Position numbers and translations under genes: made by a program | The notes under the pieces: model-generated | The model's input: the letters and a program-made list of their open reading frames with translations, nothing else | Database searches by the model: none | Told to the model about the DNA's origin: nothing | Assembly (NCBI GenBank): GCA_032622095.1 | Contig: CP136067.1 | Span: 54,165,899-54,229,898, forward strand | DNA from: Siphonodentalium dalli | Lineage: Eukaryota; Mollusca; Scaphopoda; Gadilida; Siphonodentaliidae | Direction: 5' to 3' | Length of the DNA: 64,000 nucleotides | Shown: piece by piece, positions 47,265 through 57,533 of the stretch | Position numbering within the stretch: the first letter of the stretch is position 1 | How the letters are laid out: every line of letters starts with the position of its first letter

Positions 47265-47922
47265 GGCCAAAAAAAAAAAAGTGTTTTGGTTCTCGGGCAA
47301 TTTTTTTTTCAAATCAATGAGGGAGGGTTTTATTTTTATTTTTTTCTGCGCATAGTAAGCATGGACAAAGATACCTTCCTCTGTCTGGTAATAACCAGAA
47401 AGGTAGAGGGAACTGTTATGCATATAAACTCATATAGTCTTATATAAAAATGACATTGTACTACCAGTGTATGACTGGGATGACCTGACAATATATAATG
47501 CCCCTGACATTAACTACTGTTATTGTTGTCTAAAAACTGATACCTCCCCATTCGAATATGTGATCCTGAATTTAGTCCTGTGCCTTTCAATTGTATAAAG
47601 TTACAATTAGTGTAAGTTGTTCACAATGACTAATTGTAAGAAGAGCATGAGGATCAGCTAATCATTTTCTTAATTGTAGTCATCTACTTCATGTTGTAAG
47701 CCTGCAAGTCACTTTTTAACACATTACATGTTAGAGCTCAATGCACACTAATATTCAACACATATCTGCTATGGACATGTGGATAAAATCCAAACAAAAA
47801 ATATTTATTTTTTCGTAAGTTTTTTTGTCATAACATCAGGCATTGCAATAAAAAGACCTAATGCGGCCCTTTTTATTCAATGCGGCGGGGCCTGAGAACC
47901 AAAACCTTATTTTTTTTTTGCC
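47265..47922. mobile_element. TIR element GGCCAAAAAAAA with TAA target duplication
   Basis: Left TIR GGCCAAAAAAAAAAAAG then TTTTGGTTCTCGGGC; right TIR GCCTGAGAACCAAAACCTTA then T run and GCC. TAA stands at 47262-47264 and 47923-47925. A 3-bp TAA duplication with GG-starting TIRs suggests PIF/Harbinger-type insertion; not proven. It is inserted exactly beside the family E hairpin. Confidence 0.7.
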
Positions 47923-47925
47923 TAA

Positions 47926-48360
47926 TAATCTATTTTTTATTGATATTTAATACAAATTTAATGAGAGAATTGAAAGTTTTTAATATGAGTCTGAATTAAT
48001 TCGTAACTTTGGAGACCAAATTTGGAGATGTAAATTTTCAAGTTGAAAAACATGGAGTTACTCAGAAATTCAATTCAATTAAGCGAGGTGGGAGAAAATG
48101 AGATTTCCAATACTGGAAATATACAAATTATGAACCCCCAACCAAGATGTGATCTGTACTTGAAGATTTGAACACAAGAGGATAGACCAGGAACACCCTG
48201 ATACCATGTCTGCGAAATATTTGGGGAGTAAGAATTCCAACCCACAAACATGACAAGTTTTTTGACCTGTTCTCGATGTTCGGATCATTACGCTGATAGA
48301 TCTTGATAACCCGCCGTTCACAAACACCTGAAAAGGTTTAATGGTGGTAATTCCTTTGCA
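47926..48360. other. No recognised feature
   Basis: AT-rich sequence, no supported gene; an 82-codon frame on the - strand at 48079-48327 shows no splice signals or family features. Confidence 0.35.
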
Positions 48361-48577
48361 TACAGTAATGCCCTAAATAAGCGACTCCTTAACCACAGCA
48401 TAATTATGGGCAATTTTTCAGGATTTAGTTGGAAATATGGCTTGTTGCCATTCATCGGAAAGCTCTCACTGAGAGCTTTCCGAAAAATGGTAATAAGCCA
48501 TATTTCCGACTAAATCCTGAAAAATTACCCATAATTCTGCTGTGGTTAAGGAGTCGATTATTTAGGGCATTACTGTA
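48361..48577. mobile_element. TACAGTAATGC foldback MITE, full length (217 bp)
   Basis: Left arm TACAGTAATGCCCTAAATAA ... GGAAAGCTCTC; right arm GAGAGCTTTCCG ... GGGCATTACTGTA. Arms of about 105 bp pair almost throughout. Confidence 0.85.
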
Positions 48578-48942
48578 GATGTTACAAATGAACATGAGTG
48601 GAATAAAATAAACATACATGTACTTCATACGTATGAATCATATGACTGGCAATTCTTCTGACAACGAATGACAATTAATGAAAAGAAAAGAAAAACACAA
48701 AACTCAAGGAGTAATATTTCAACTGAGATTTCGATGGGAATAATATATTACAATACATCCCTTCACAAAATCATACAATTACTTTAAAAAAGAGTATCCA
48801 AATTTAAAAGGAAGACATGATTGTGTTAATACTGATGCTTTGTGAATATATATCACATGTAATTTTATATCATAGAGATTGTCTATATCTCAGTATATCA
48901 AACCTCCCCCTTTCTAGTATGCAGGATTCTGGTGATTTTTAA

Positions 48943-49381
48943 AGATGCATAATCTGAAATAACGCTCCCAAATTACTATTTCTTTGGGTTCGGGGGTAAA
49001 AAACATTGATTCAAGTCGAGGAATCCACCTATCAAAGCTCAGAGTGATCAGATATCAATTTTTGAAATTTGTTGTTTCTCGAAATGTGTAATTATTTAGA
49101 TAGAGCCGTCATATCGACAGTCTCGGACAAAATTGCTGATAAAGATGGATAACTCTAAAATCAAGTGGTAATATGACCAAATGTCGTGATACTCAAATGA
49201 TAATACTGCAATATTTCGTTAAACAACATGTTGATAAATAACACGTTTGGGAAATTTTATACCATAGTTGACAGCGGTTATCATTATTTTGTTGTAATTA
49301 ATCAATTCTGATAACAATTTTGAAGAAATGTTGTTGTTGTAAATTAATGATATGGGGACAGTCTGATCGGATAGAGTACAT
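48943..49381. mobile_element. TTAA MITE, third copy (diverged)
   Basis: TTAA at 48939-48942 and 49382-49385. Interior words TTCGGGGGTAAAAAACATTG, ATCAAAGCTCAGAGTGATCA and GATATGGGGACAGTCTGATC match the other copies; the left terminus is degraded. Confidence 0.7.
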
Positions 49382-49504
49382 TTAAGTGCCACAAAAGATT
49401 ACTCCCCCATCTGTCAAGTTGTTATTCGGGATTCACAACAAATTTTGATGCAATTTTGTTCAAACTGCCTTGACTCAATTGTCATTTGAGTTATGGTCTA
49501 GTTG

Positions 49505-49721
49505 TACAGTAATGCTCTAATTAATCGACCTCTTAACCAAAGCAGAATTATGGGTAACTTTTCAGGATTTAGTCGGAAATATGGCTTGTTGCCATTCATC
49601 GGAAAGCTCTCCCCGAGAGCTTTCCGATGAATGGCAACAAGCCATATTTCCGACTAAATCCTGAAAAGTTACCCATAATTCTGCTTTGGTTAAGAGGTCG
49701 ATTAATTAGAGCATTACTGTA
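49505..49721. mobile_element. TACAGTAATGC foldback MITE, full length (217 bp)
   Basis: TACAGTAATGCTCTAATTAA left and GAGCATTACTGTA right; arms are more perfectly paired than in the 48361 copy, with compensating changes on both arms (for example GCTCTAATTAA / TTAATTAGAGC). Confidence 0.88.
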
Positions 49722-49786
49722 GCATGTGCTTTGTCATATGTTCTTAACCCTTTCATGATGGCAGCTGCGCTGGTGTAACATTAAAG

Positions 49787-49856
49787 ATGTGCCAGTGCAT
49801 TCTCTTATATATGTGAGTCTCCTATAGGGAGCCTCGCATATATACGAGAATGCATG
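49787..49856. repeat. GCCAGTGCATTC hairpin copy
   Basis: TGCCAGTGCATTCTCTTATA and TATACGAGAATGCATGGC arms with a loop around CTATAGG. Preceded by GCGCTGGTGTAACATTAAAG, also seen at the copies near 34850, 39001 and (inverted) 50610. Confidence 0.8.
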
Positions 49857-50264
49857 GCTCACAAGGTGAAGGTAAACCCCTCAATTTTAACTGGTATTCA
49901 GGATTCATGGGGTAGGGGTGACACCCTCATATCTATATCCCATCTTGTGTGTCCATAGAACTGAGTAAATAAAACCTTTTGTACAGTGGATGAAATAGTT
50001 ATGGCTAAATTATTACTTTGATAAACCAATAGATTCTATTGTTCAATTCTAAACATATAGTTTGGAATGTTTGATATTTCATTTTTAGGGTAGTTGAAAT
50101 ACTGCAATCAGACGATGGGGAGATAAATGCTGACGGACCTATTGATCTTTCTATTTCCTCAAAAATGCCAAATTGAAATGAGAGACTTACAGAATGTCAG
50201 GGACCAGCCTAGAGGTTTCAAATTGGGGGAAAGTCTCTTCTACCTGTCTGTAATCAGGGAGAAG

Positions 50265-50299
50265 TACAGTAATGCCCTAAATAATCGACTCCTTAACCT
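50265..50299 (+). mobile_element. TACAGTAATGC MITE, left end only
   Basis: TACAGTAATGCCCTAAATAA through CTCCTTAACC, then the similarity stops at GAGAGGCC. A truncated copy. Confidence 0.75.
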
Positions 50300-50478
50300 T
50301 GAGAGGCCTCCATTTATACTGAGAGGCTATGAAGCGGTTGGGCGGTGTGCAAGGTTCCACAGGTTCACCTGCCACTGACAGGTCACTGTATCTGTGTGTG
50401 AAGTAGATCAGAATAAACATATTTTATTGAAATAACCTTCCATGACTATAGCTTCCTGAAATTTTGCGAAAACTCTGT

Positions 50479-50635
50479 GCCAATGCATTATTTAAGAGAA
50501 TGCATTGGCCTATAAATACCTCGACCTTGTAGGCCATGCATTCTCTTATATATGCGAGGCTCCCTATGTGAGACTCGCATATATAAGAGAATGCACAGGC
50601 ACAGGATCTATAATGCTGCACCAGCACAGCATCCG
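50479..50635. repeat. GCCAATGCATTC hairpins, compound copy
   Basis: A short hairpin (about 50479-50513) is followed by a full one at 50533-50603 (CATGCATTCTCTTATATATG / CATATATAAGAGAATGCACA) and by CAGGATCTATAATGCTGCAC, the outer segment found in inverted order at the 34850 and 39001 copies. Confidence 0.75.
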
Positions 50636-50881
50636 GTCATGAATGTGATAATTATATAACAAGAGTATCGGATCACAAGTGATGGCACTTAGTTATTGCT
50701 CCTCTCCCAGATTCTAATGCTACCTGTCACCTAAGTCTGATCTACTTATGCCAGTTTGTGACCTATCTTGGTAGTCTGATGATATCTCTAGATCCAATTG
50801 TTAGGATTTTTCTGGATTGCCGGCCAACCATTATGCCAAAAATTCTAAATGTGACAAGGAATTACTGAATCATCATCCTAC

Positions 50882-51285
50882 TTAACCGTTTACCCAACAA
50901 ACCGGCCAAAACCGGCCAAATAAAGCTTCAACAGCCTAAAATATCTTCGGTCTGTCTCAATAGAACCATACAAATATGGATATCATTGGAACCGGTTCAT
51001 TGACCACATTGTGATGGTTACAGTTATGCCCTGTGCCAATGCATTCTCTTATATATGCGAGTCGACCATAGGTCGCCTCGCATATATAAGAGAATGCATT
51101 GATTGGCTTAAAAAAAATCTTTTTTTAACACTTTTTACCATTTTTTCTTACATTCTTAAACAATTTTATAATTTTTAATGTGTTAAGCCGATGCATTCTC
51201 TTATATATGCGAGGCGACCTATGGTCGACTCGCATATATAAGAGAATGCATTGGCACAGGGCCCTTCTGTTGGGTAAAGGGTTAA
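50882..51285. mobile_element. piggyBac-type MITE with two internal hairpins, copy 2
   Basis: TTAACCGTTTACCCAACA left, TGTTGGGTAAAGGGTTAA right. Shares with 44811-45240 the block GCTTCAACAGCCTAAAATAT through CCACATTGTGATGGTTACAG at high identity, and the two internal hairpins (51036-51102 and 51186-51255). 404 bp. Confidence 0.82.
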
Positions 51286-51470
51286 AAGATGAAAACAGAT
51301 GTACAATCAACATTCTGAGGGGACCGGTAGATAATAGTTCTACCTGTCCCTCGTGACAAGTAGAATTTTCATAACATTTCGAATGTGATGTAAAAAACAT
51401 GTAGTCATATGCTGTACATGCATATTGAAGCTATCTACCTTGGAATGAACAACATGTATGTAAATGCACC

Positions 51471-51568
51471 ATTATTTTCCTTAGCTATCAGAAAGCCATA
51501 TGCGTCATGGTAACTTGTATATTCTTTTCCTCAGCTATCGGATCCATATGTATCATAGTCACTCAGAT
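51471..51568. repeat. Direct 50-bp tandem duplication at the 3' end of the membrane-protein gene
   Basis: 51471-51517 (ATTATTTTCCTTAGCTATCA, GCCATATGCGTCATGG) and 51521-51567 (ATTCTTTTCCTCAGCTATCG, TCCATATGTATCATAG) align over about 47 bp with two gaps. The second copy holds the stop codon and last ten codons; the first lies just downstream of the stop. Confidence 0.7.
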
Positions 51569-51709
51569 GCTCCTTTGGAACAATTGTGTAAACATCGTAA
51601 TACAAATTACGATACTGTCGACTGTAATAAAACATTGTGAAGCCCCATTTCCATACCATGAAGCACCATACTGCCACTAAATAGTACCCGTCATCATATG
51701 CTGTCAGTG
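51531..51709 (-). CDS. Claudin-like/tetraspan membrane protein, last coding exon
   Basis: On the - strand the acceptor CTTTTTATTTCAG ends at 51710, and the first two bases complete a Thr codon begun in the 62969-63136 exon. It encodes LTAYDDGYYLVAVWCFMVWK, then WGFTMFYYSRQYRN (a membrane span over about residues 64-84 of the visible 114), and a cytoplasmic-looking tail rich in Tyr and acidic residues that ends SDYDTYGSDS, with TGA at 51533-51531. Phase agreement with the other exon across an 11.3-kb intron supports one gene; a small in-frame exon between them cannot be excluded. Confidence 0.7.
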
Positions 51710-52153
51710 CTGAAATAAAAAGTGCCAAATTTATTATAGAAGAAATAGCGCAGTTTCTCTTATAGGTTGCAGCCTACTTCCTTATGATACAAAGTAATTA
51801 TTTCTCAATCAAGACATTCTGATGAAACAGAACAAGAATAAAATGCCATAAAAAAAATTAAAATAGATATAAGAAATGAATGGCGGTTTAACCCTTTCAA
51901 CGCCAAGTCCGATTTTTGTATCAACCCATATTTCCTTGATCATTTTTCAAATTTATTGATTATAATAATGTGATACATTGATGGAAAGAGCTCTTAGAAA
52001 GGGTTAATGTGGTCATGGGATTTTGACATTTTGGGTTAATGCTGTGTGTTTAATTTTTAACATGGTCAAAACCCATGCTACAGTTAATCTGCCATTTGTT
52101 ACTGGTACTTATATCTATATTTAAAGAAATATCAAATTCAACAACATTTTATT

Positions 52154-52801
52154 ATACGCCCGCTTGAAAAAACGGTCGTATTATGTAAATGGGTTGTCCG
52201 TCCATCCGTCGTCCGTCCACTTTTGGTTTCCGGATGATAACTTTAGATTGAATGGAGTGAACTGAACCAAATTTGGTATGTTAGTTTACAAAATACAGAT
52301 CAAGTTCGATTATGGGTTTCGTCCTCATGATTTTGACTGAGTTATGCCCCTTTTTCGACTTAGATTTTACCTGATTTGCAGTCTCCGGATGATAACTTAG
52401 ATTGAATCAAGTGAACTGAACCAAATTTGGTATATTTGTTTACCACCCCAAAATACAGATCATGTTCGAATATGGGTTTCGTCCACATGATTTTGACTGA
52501 GTTATGCCCCTTTTTTTACTTAGATTTTACCTGATTTGCGATTTCCGCGGATGATAACTTTAGATTGAATCAAGTGAACTGAACCAAATTTCGTATACAG
52601 ATCAAGTTCAAATATGGGTTCTATCTACATGATTTTGCAGGTCAAGTTTGAATTTGAGTCCGATCCGACCATTTTTCCCAGAGTTATAGGATTTTTTTGT
52701 CTGAAAATAGTCAAAGGTTTCAAACAAATAAATTAAACCTTGCCCCACTCTACTCCAGAAACGGGCATATTATGCCACACCCCGACGGCGTGCCCTTGTT
52801 T
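52154..52801 (+). mobile_element. Family D array element
   Basis: Hairpin head ATACGCCCG / CGGTCGTAT at 52154-52181, CCGTCCATCCGTCGTCCGTCC, three to four cores (GATGATAACTTTAGATTGAA, GAACCAAATTTGGTATGTTA, GAGTTATGCCCCTTTTTC) and right end CGGGCATATTATGCCACACC / GTGCCCTTGTTT. The best preserved family D hairpin in the window. Confidence 0.8.
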
Positions 52802-53099
52802 CATTTAATATCATTAATTATATAACTCTGAATTAGGAATCCATAAATATTCCAAACAGATTTGCAGCGCACTCATGAAGATTGTCACTTGGTCAATGAG
52901 GCGATTCACCCAGATACCACATACCATTTGCATTTTGGCACATGCAAGTTTAGTCCAAGTTTCATTGTACGTAAACCAGTTAGTTATATCGGTAGTTTAC
53001 TGTGACTGTATTTGATGACCTGAAGGCATACTACCTGGTAGTACAAGGTCCAAAGCAGAGGGATATTGGATTGGATATTACATAAAAACAACTTATTAT

Positions 53100-53215
53100 G
53101 TTAATGAAAGTGTCAGTGACACTGTAGCTCAACTTGGAGAGGGGATAATGTCATATATTACAGTCAATGGAACGATAAGGAATGCGGAAAGTTTAAATGC
53201 TTAAGTATCATTAGA
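53100..53215 (-). repeat. Family B right-end fragment, reverse
   Basis: AATGAAAGTGTCAGTGACAC, GTAGCTCAACTTGGAGAGGG and TTACAGTCAATGGAACGA are the reverse complement of the family B terminus. No core follows. Confidence 0.7.
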
Positions 53216-53239
53216 GTTCAACCCGGAGAGCCATACGGG

Positions 53240-56158
53240 CAGTGTTCGCGCTGTCGGTAGCCAATGGCTAATCTTTTTCGAATTTGGCTAATAAAAATTT
53301 CATTTGGCTAAACTTTTGGCTAAACTTTTTTTTACCCCAAATGGAGACGCAAAGCATGGAGTCAGAAAGCTAATTAACAAGACAGTCAAAGACTGTGGGG
53401 TCGCTCACCAGACTGCAAAGACTGATAAGACTGGGACCTTGGAGACCACAACAGTCAGAACTTTTCATAATCACTTTAAAAGAAGTAGATCTAAACAGGA
53501 TATGTGGCTAGAGAGGCTTCATGAATGTAGATCAGTGAATATCAAATTACCAAATCTACAAAATCTACCTTGAAATTACCAAATCTAACTTGAAATTACC
53601 AACTGTACACTAGTGATCACCCCCTCCTCCAGCTCAAGAAGTCCCCTCTCGCCCGGGGCCCAGACTCCCAAGTCTTAGGTTGAAATTTCACAACCGACAT
53701 CTAAAACTTTCTCAATTGTTGGAAATTTTCAATCTCAATAGCGCTTTATATAAAACCATTTAGACATATTTAAAGCCCAATTATCCATGGACCCAAAAAC
53801 ACTATATGTATGTCAGATTAATCAGTCAGGTAGTTCCAAGGTAGACGTTTTAATGAATTTTGTATTTTAATGATTTTTTAGACACAAAAGTCTTAAGTCC
53901 CCATAGTCCCGTCATTTCTTAATGGGTTGACCTCATGTTAACAGATCTGAATCTCAGTCACTAAAGGATCCTCCATACTATATGGTCCAACCTCTCTTGA
54001 GAAGACATTATAAGTATTACTATAGAGACATACAGTTATGTCCCTGGTCCCACCCTATTTAACCTGGTGACTCCATCTGCATAAATTTGAATACCAGACA
54101 CCAAAGAACCCTTCATACTAAATATCAGTAAAATAAACCTGACGGTCCCTGTAAAGGAAGCATATTAAGAGGAAAACTGTCCTTTGCTTGGCCCCTATTT
54201 GACCAGGATGACCCCATTTGAACAAATCTGAACTACAGTCACCAAAGGACCCTTCATACCAAATATGAACCAATTCAACCTGATGGTACACAAGAAGTCG
54301 TTTTTAAGAATTACTATGGAGGGCAAGAGTTATGGCCCTGGCTTCACAACCATTTGACAGTGACCTCATTTGAACAAATCTGAATGTGAGTCACCTAGGG
54401 AACATCCACACCAAATATGAACCCATTCAGTCTTATGACCTAGAGAAGATGTTCAAAGAATTGTTGACAGATGGATGGACGGACAGACAGATGAACAGGT
54501 GACAGATGAGAAGTGATGACTATAGCTTCTTCTCATAAGACCTTCAAATTTACATTTCATTGAACAAATGTGTCAGTCACCCCCCCCCCCCCCCAACACT
54601 GTGGGGACATCCCTGTGAGAATATGACATACAACATTTATTTGACTACATTAGCTTAACAAAATTCCCATGACCTTGAGAGCAAGTGTATCCTGAGAATT
54701 TTATTCCATTCATGAAACCATCAGCTACCAGTGTCTGAGAGGTGTTGACATAGATTATTAGGTATTAACGACTGCACACACAGCTTTTTGATACTCCTAC
54801 AGCTGTGATCAAAACAAGGATTTTAATGGGGTGAACAAGGAAGAGATAACATGGTATGATACAGTTTGGTGTGGCAGGGACAGGAGGTGGGGGGGGGGGG
54901 GGGGGTGGGGTTGGGTAGCTGTGATATGTCTAAAAAAAATCAAAGGTCAAAATGGAAACATGTTATTATTTTTTTAGAGTTATGTCCCTGGCTCTGCCCC
55001 TATTTGACCCAGTGACCCCATTTGACAAAATCTGAACCCCAGTCACCCAAGGTCTCTCTGTACCAAATATAAGCTAAATCGGCCAAATATTGTTTGAGAA
55101 GAAGTCATTGTAAGAATTACTATGAGTTATGGCCCTGGTTTCTCAACTAATTGACCGGGTGACCTCATTTGAACAAATCTGAACACCAGTCACCCAAGGA
55201 CCCTCCATACCAAATATTAGCTAAATCGGACCAATGGTTCTGAAAAAGAAGTCGTTGTAAGAATTACTATGGAGGAATAGAGTTATGGCCCTGGCTTCGC
55301 AACTATTTGACCCAGTGACCTCATTTGAACAAATCTGAATGAGAGTCACCTAGGGAACATCCACACCAAATATGAACCAATTCGGTCTTCCGGTTTCAGA
55401 GGAGAAGATGTTCAAAGAATTGTTGACGGACGGACGGATGGACGGACGGACGACGGACGAGGAGTGATGACTATAGCTCCACCGGAGACTTCGTCTCAGG
55501 TGAGCTAATAAAAGCGCTCAATAGATCGACATTCAAGACGAAGTTAGGTGACGAAAGTATTTCGTTATTTTCGTACTTTCGTAAACGCCGTCGATGACAC
55601 GGCTTTGTTTGTTATAGAAGAGCAGTTCTTAACTCAATGGTTACGTAATGGGTGTCATAAAGTGCATCCCGTCTATTAACCGGGCTTCACATCATAAAAG
55701 ATTTTAATACAATAGATATTCATCAGTTAACACCCTACTACAGTATAATAAGCCATAGTTAGCGGCCGTCACGCCATGGTGTCAATAGTGTCAACGGCAT
55801 AGAGTTATATTACAATTACAATTAGTTTAGCGGATTATAATTATATAGAATGTTAGTTTCATGTTTGCGAATGCGAATGCCTGTGTGATATGTGATGATA
55901 TGTTCATATAATATTTTTTTAAAGTTGTTTTTTGTGTTGTTTTAATTATGTTTTCATTCTGAGTATAACAAATAAAGTTTAAAACAAATATTTTAGTCAT
56001 TAAATGTGAACCGACCAGAAAACGGTGATTTAATTTGGCCAATTTTTTTTTTAATTTGGCCAAAAAATATTTGGCTAAAGTTTTTTTCATTTGGCTAATA
56101 AAATTTTCATTTGGCTAAACTTTTGGCCAATTTTTTTTTCGGTCCAGCGCGAACACTG
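53240..56158. mobile_element. hAT-like element with nested family A insertion, 2.9 kb
   Basis: Termini CAGTGTTCGCGCTG (53240) and CAGCGCGAACACTG (ending 56158) are inverted; adjacent 8-mers CATACGGG and CATACTGA are similar but not identical. Both ends carry the word CATTTGGCTAATAAAA and several TTGGCTAAA/TTGGCCAA words in the same orientation. The interior 53379-55507 is a foreign family A element; what remains (about 0.8 kb) has no intact transposase. Confidence 0.6.
53379..55507 (-). mobile_element. Family A array element, complete, reverse orientation (2.1 kb)
   Basis: Starts with the right end AACAAGACAGTCAAAGACTG, then GGTCGCTCACCAGACTGCAA, passes through many degenerate cores, a GGACGGACGGATGGACGGAC tetranucleotide tract near 55427-55460, and ends in the hairpin AGCTCCACCGGAGAC TTC GTCTCAGGTGAGCT at about 55476-55507. 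Defines both termini of family A. A run of 20 or more G at about 54888-54905 lies inside. Confidence 0.75.
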
Positions 56159-56209
56159 CATACTGATCATTCAGATGGGAAATAATTATTATAGGGTGTG
56201 ATGAATGAT

Positions 56210-56870
56210 TTAGTCATTCAAAGAGTAAAATTCAAGATGGTTGCCGACGGCCATGCTTTTTATCGAAAATCTGTCAAATTCAATAGTTCGATGTCTGTAA
56301 ATTTTCAAAACGTTTCTCCAATAATTGTAGGCAGCAGGGTGTGCTGATGGATTCATATGTGAAATCCAAGATGTCCACAGACAGCTGTTTTTAACAGATT
56401 TCGAAAAAAATAGCAAGCTCCCATCTGGAGTTGACCCCAAAGATCCATATGACATTTGGTGAGGAGCGAATAAGCGATGTGGCCTGTAGGGCATGCCAAA
56501 GGATTTAGTCATCCAAATAGTAAAATTCAAGATGGCTGCTAGTGGCCATGTTTTTCAACGAAATTCAGAAAAATTTGATAGCTCCCATTGGTAGGTCAAC
56601 CTGAATCTTCATATGAAGTTTGATGACAATCGGATGAGGGATGTGGCCTGTTGGGTGAGCCAAAGGATTTAATCATTCAAAGAGTAAAATCCAAGATGGC
56701 TACCAGTGGCCATGTTTTGTCATCAAAGTCATTCAAATTCAATAGCGCCAATCCAGAGGCGATCCCAAACATGCCTGTAAATTTTCAAAATATTTCGCCA
56801 ATACTTATGGGCAGCATGGTTTGCTGATGGATTCAAATGCAAAATCTAATTTCCTAACTGTTCCTAATGG
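56210..56870 (-). repeat. Family B-related cores, divergent sub-type
   Basis: AAAGAGTAAAATTCAAGATGG / GCCATG blocks recur near 56216, 56516 and 56680, alternating with CTGTAAATTTTCAAAACGTT stretches not seen in the other arrays. No termini recognised. Confidence 0.6.
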
Positions 56871-57533
56871 AATAAATTGCTATAACCTTTAAATATGAAA
56901 TGATCATTTCTAAAAAAAAATTATTCTCTTAAGTGAATGAGGTGTACAGCGAGTAAGACAATGAACTAAATCACATACCACCCTGTTACCGATATGGTTT
57001 AAACCCCTTTTTATTATATGTTAAATTTAGCAAAGAAAACTTGCACTATTTAATGCATGAACATAACTTGTACAGTGGGTCTATAATCAGGGTTTCTGCT
57101 AGGGGTTGGGGGAACAGGACCCATATAGCCATTGGGGTAAAATATTGGTCCATGCAACCAACTGCGAATATCTAGTATTTGCAGATCAGACCATACATGG
57201 GCATAGCCAACTAGGGTTCGATGCGTTCAGATGAACCCATCCAGGAAAACACAGTGCCTTGTCGCCCGACTATACCATTATTATTATACTATACATGCAG
57301 AGTAAAACCCCTGTCACACTCCGCTGCGATCAGGCCGGCGCTTGCATTGCGCTGAAAAATTATCAAAGCGCCAGGCTAAATGCATCAAGGTATCCAAGAA
57401 CCGATTGGTGATGCAGTTGACACTGGCTAGGACGGGAGAGGGTCCCCATGATCGCCCCTGAGTGCCAGAGGTTCGGCGTTGTGACCAGGGCGCAGTACTG
57501 TCGCCGTGGCAGCGAAAAGCCAGCGACGTGAGC

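Noticed and set aside
53304-53573. 89-codon frame beginning in the hAT-like shell
   Set aside because: It runs from the shell into the nested family A element, so it cannot be an ancestral gene.
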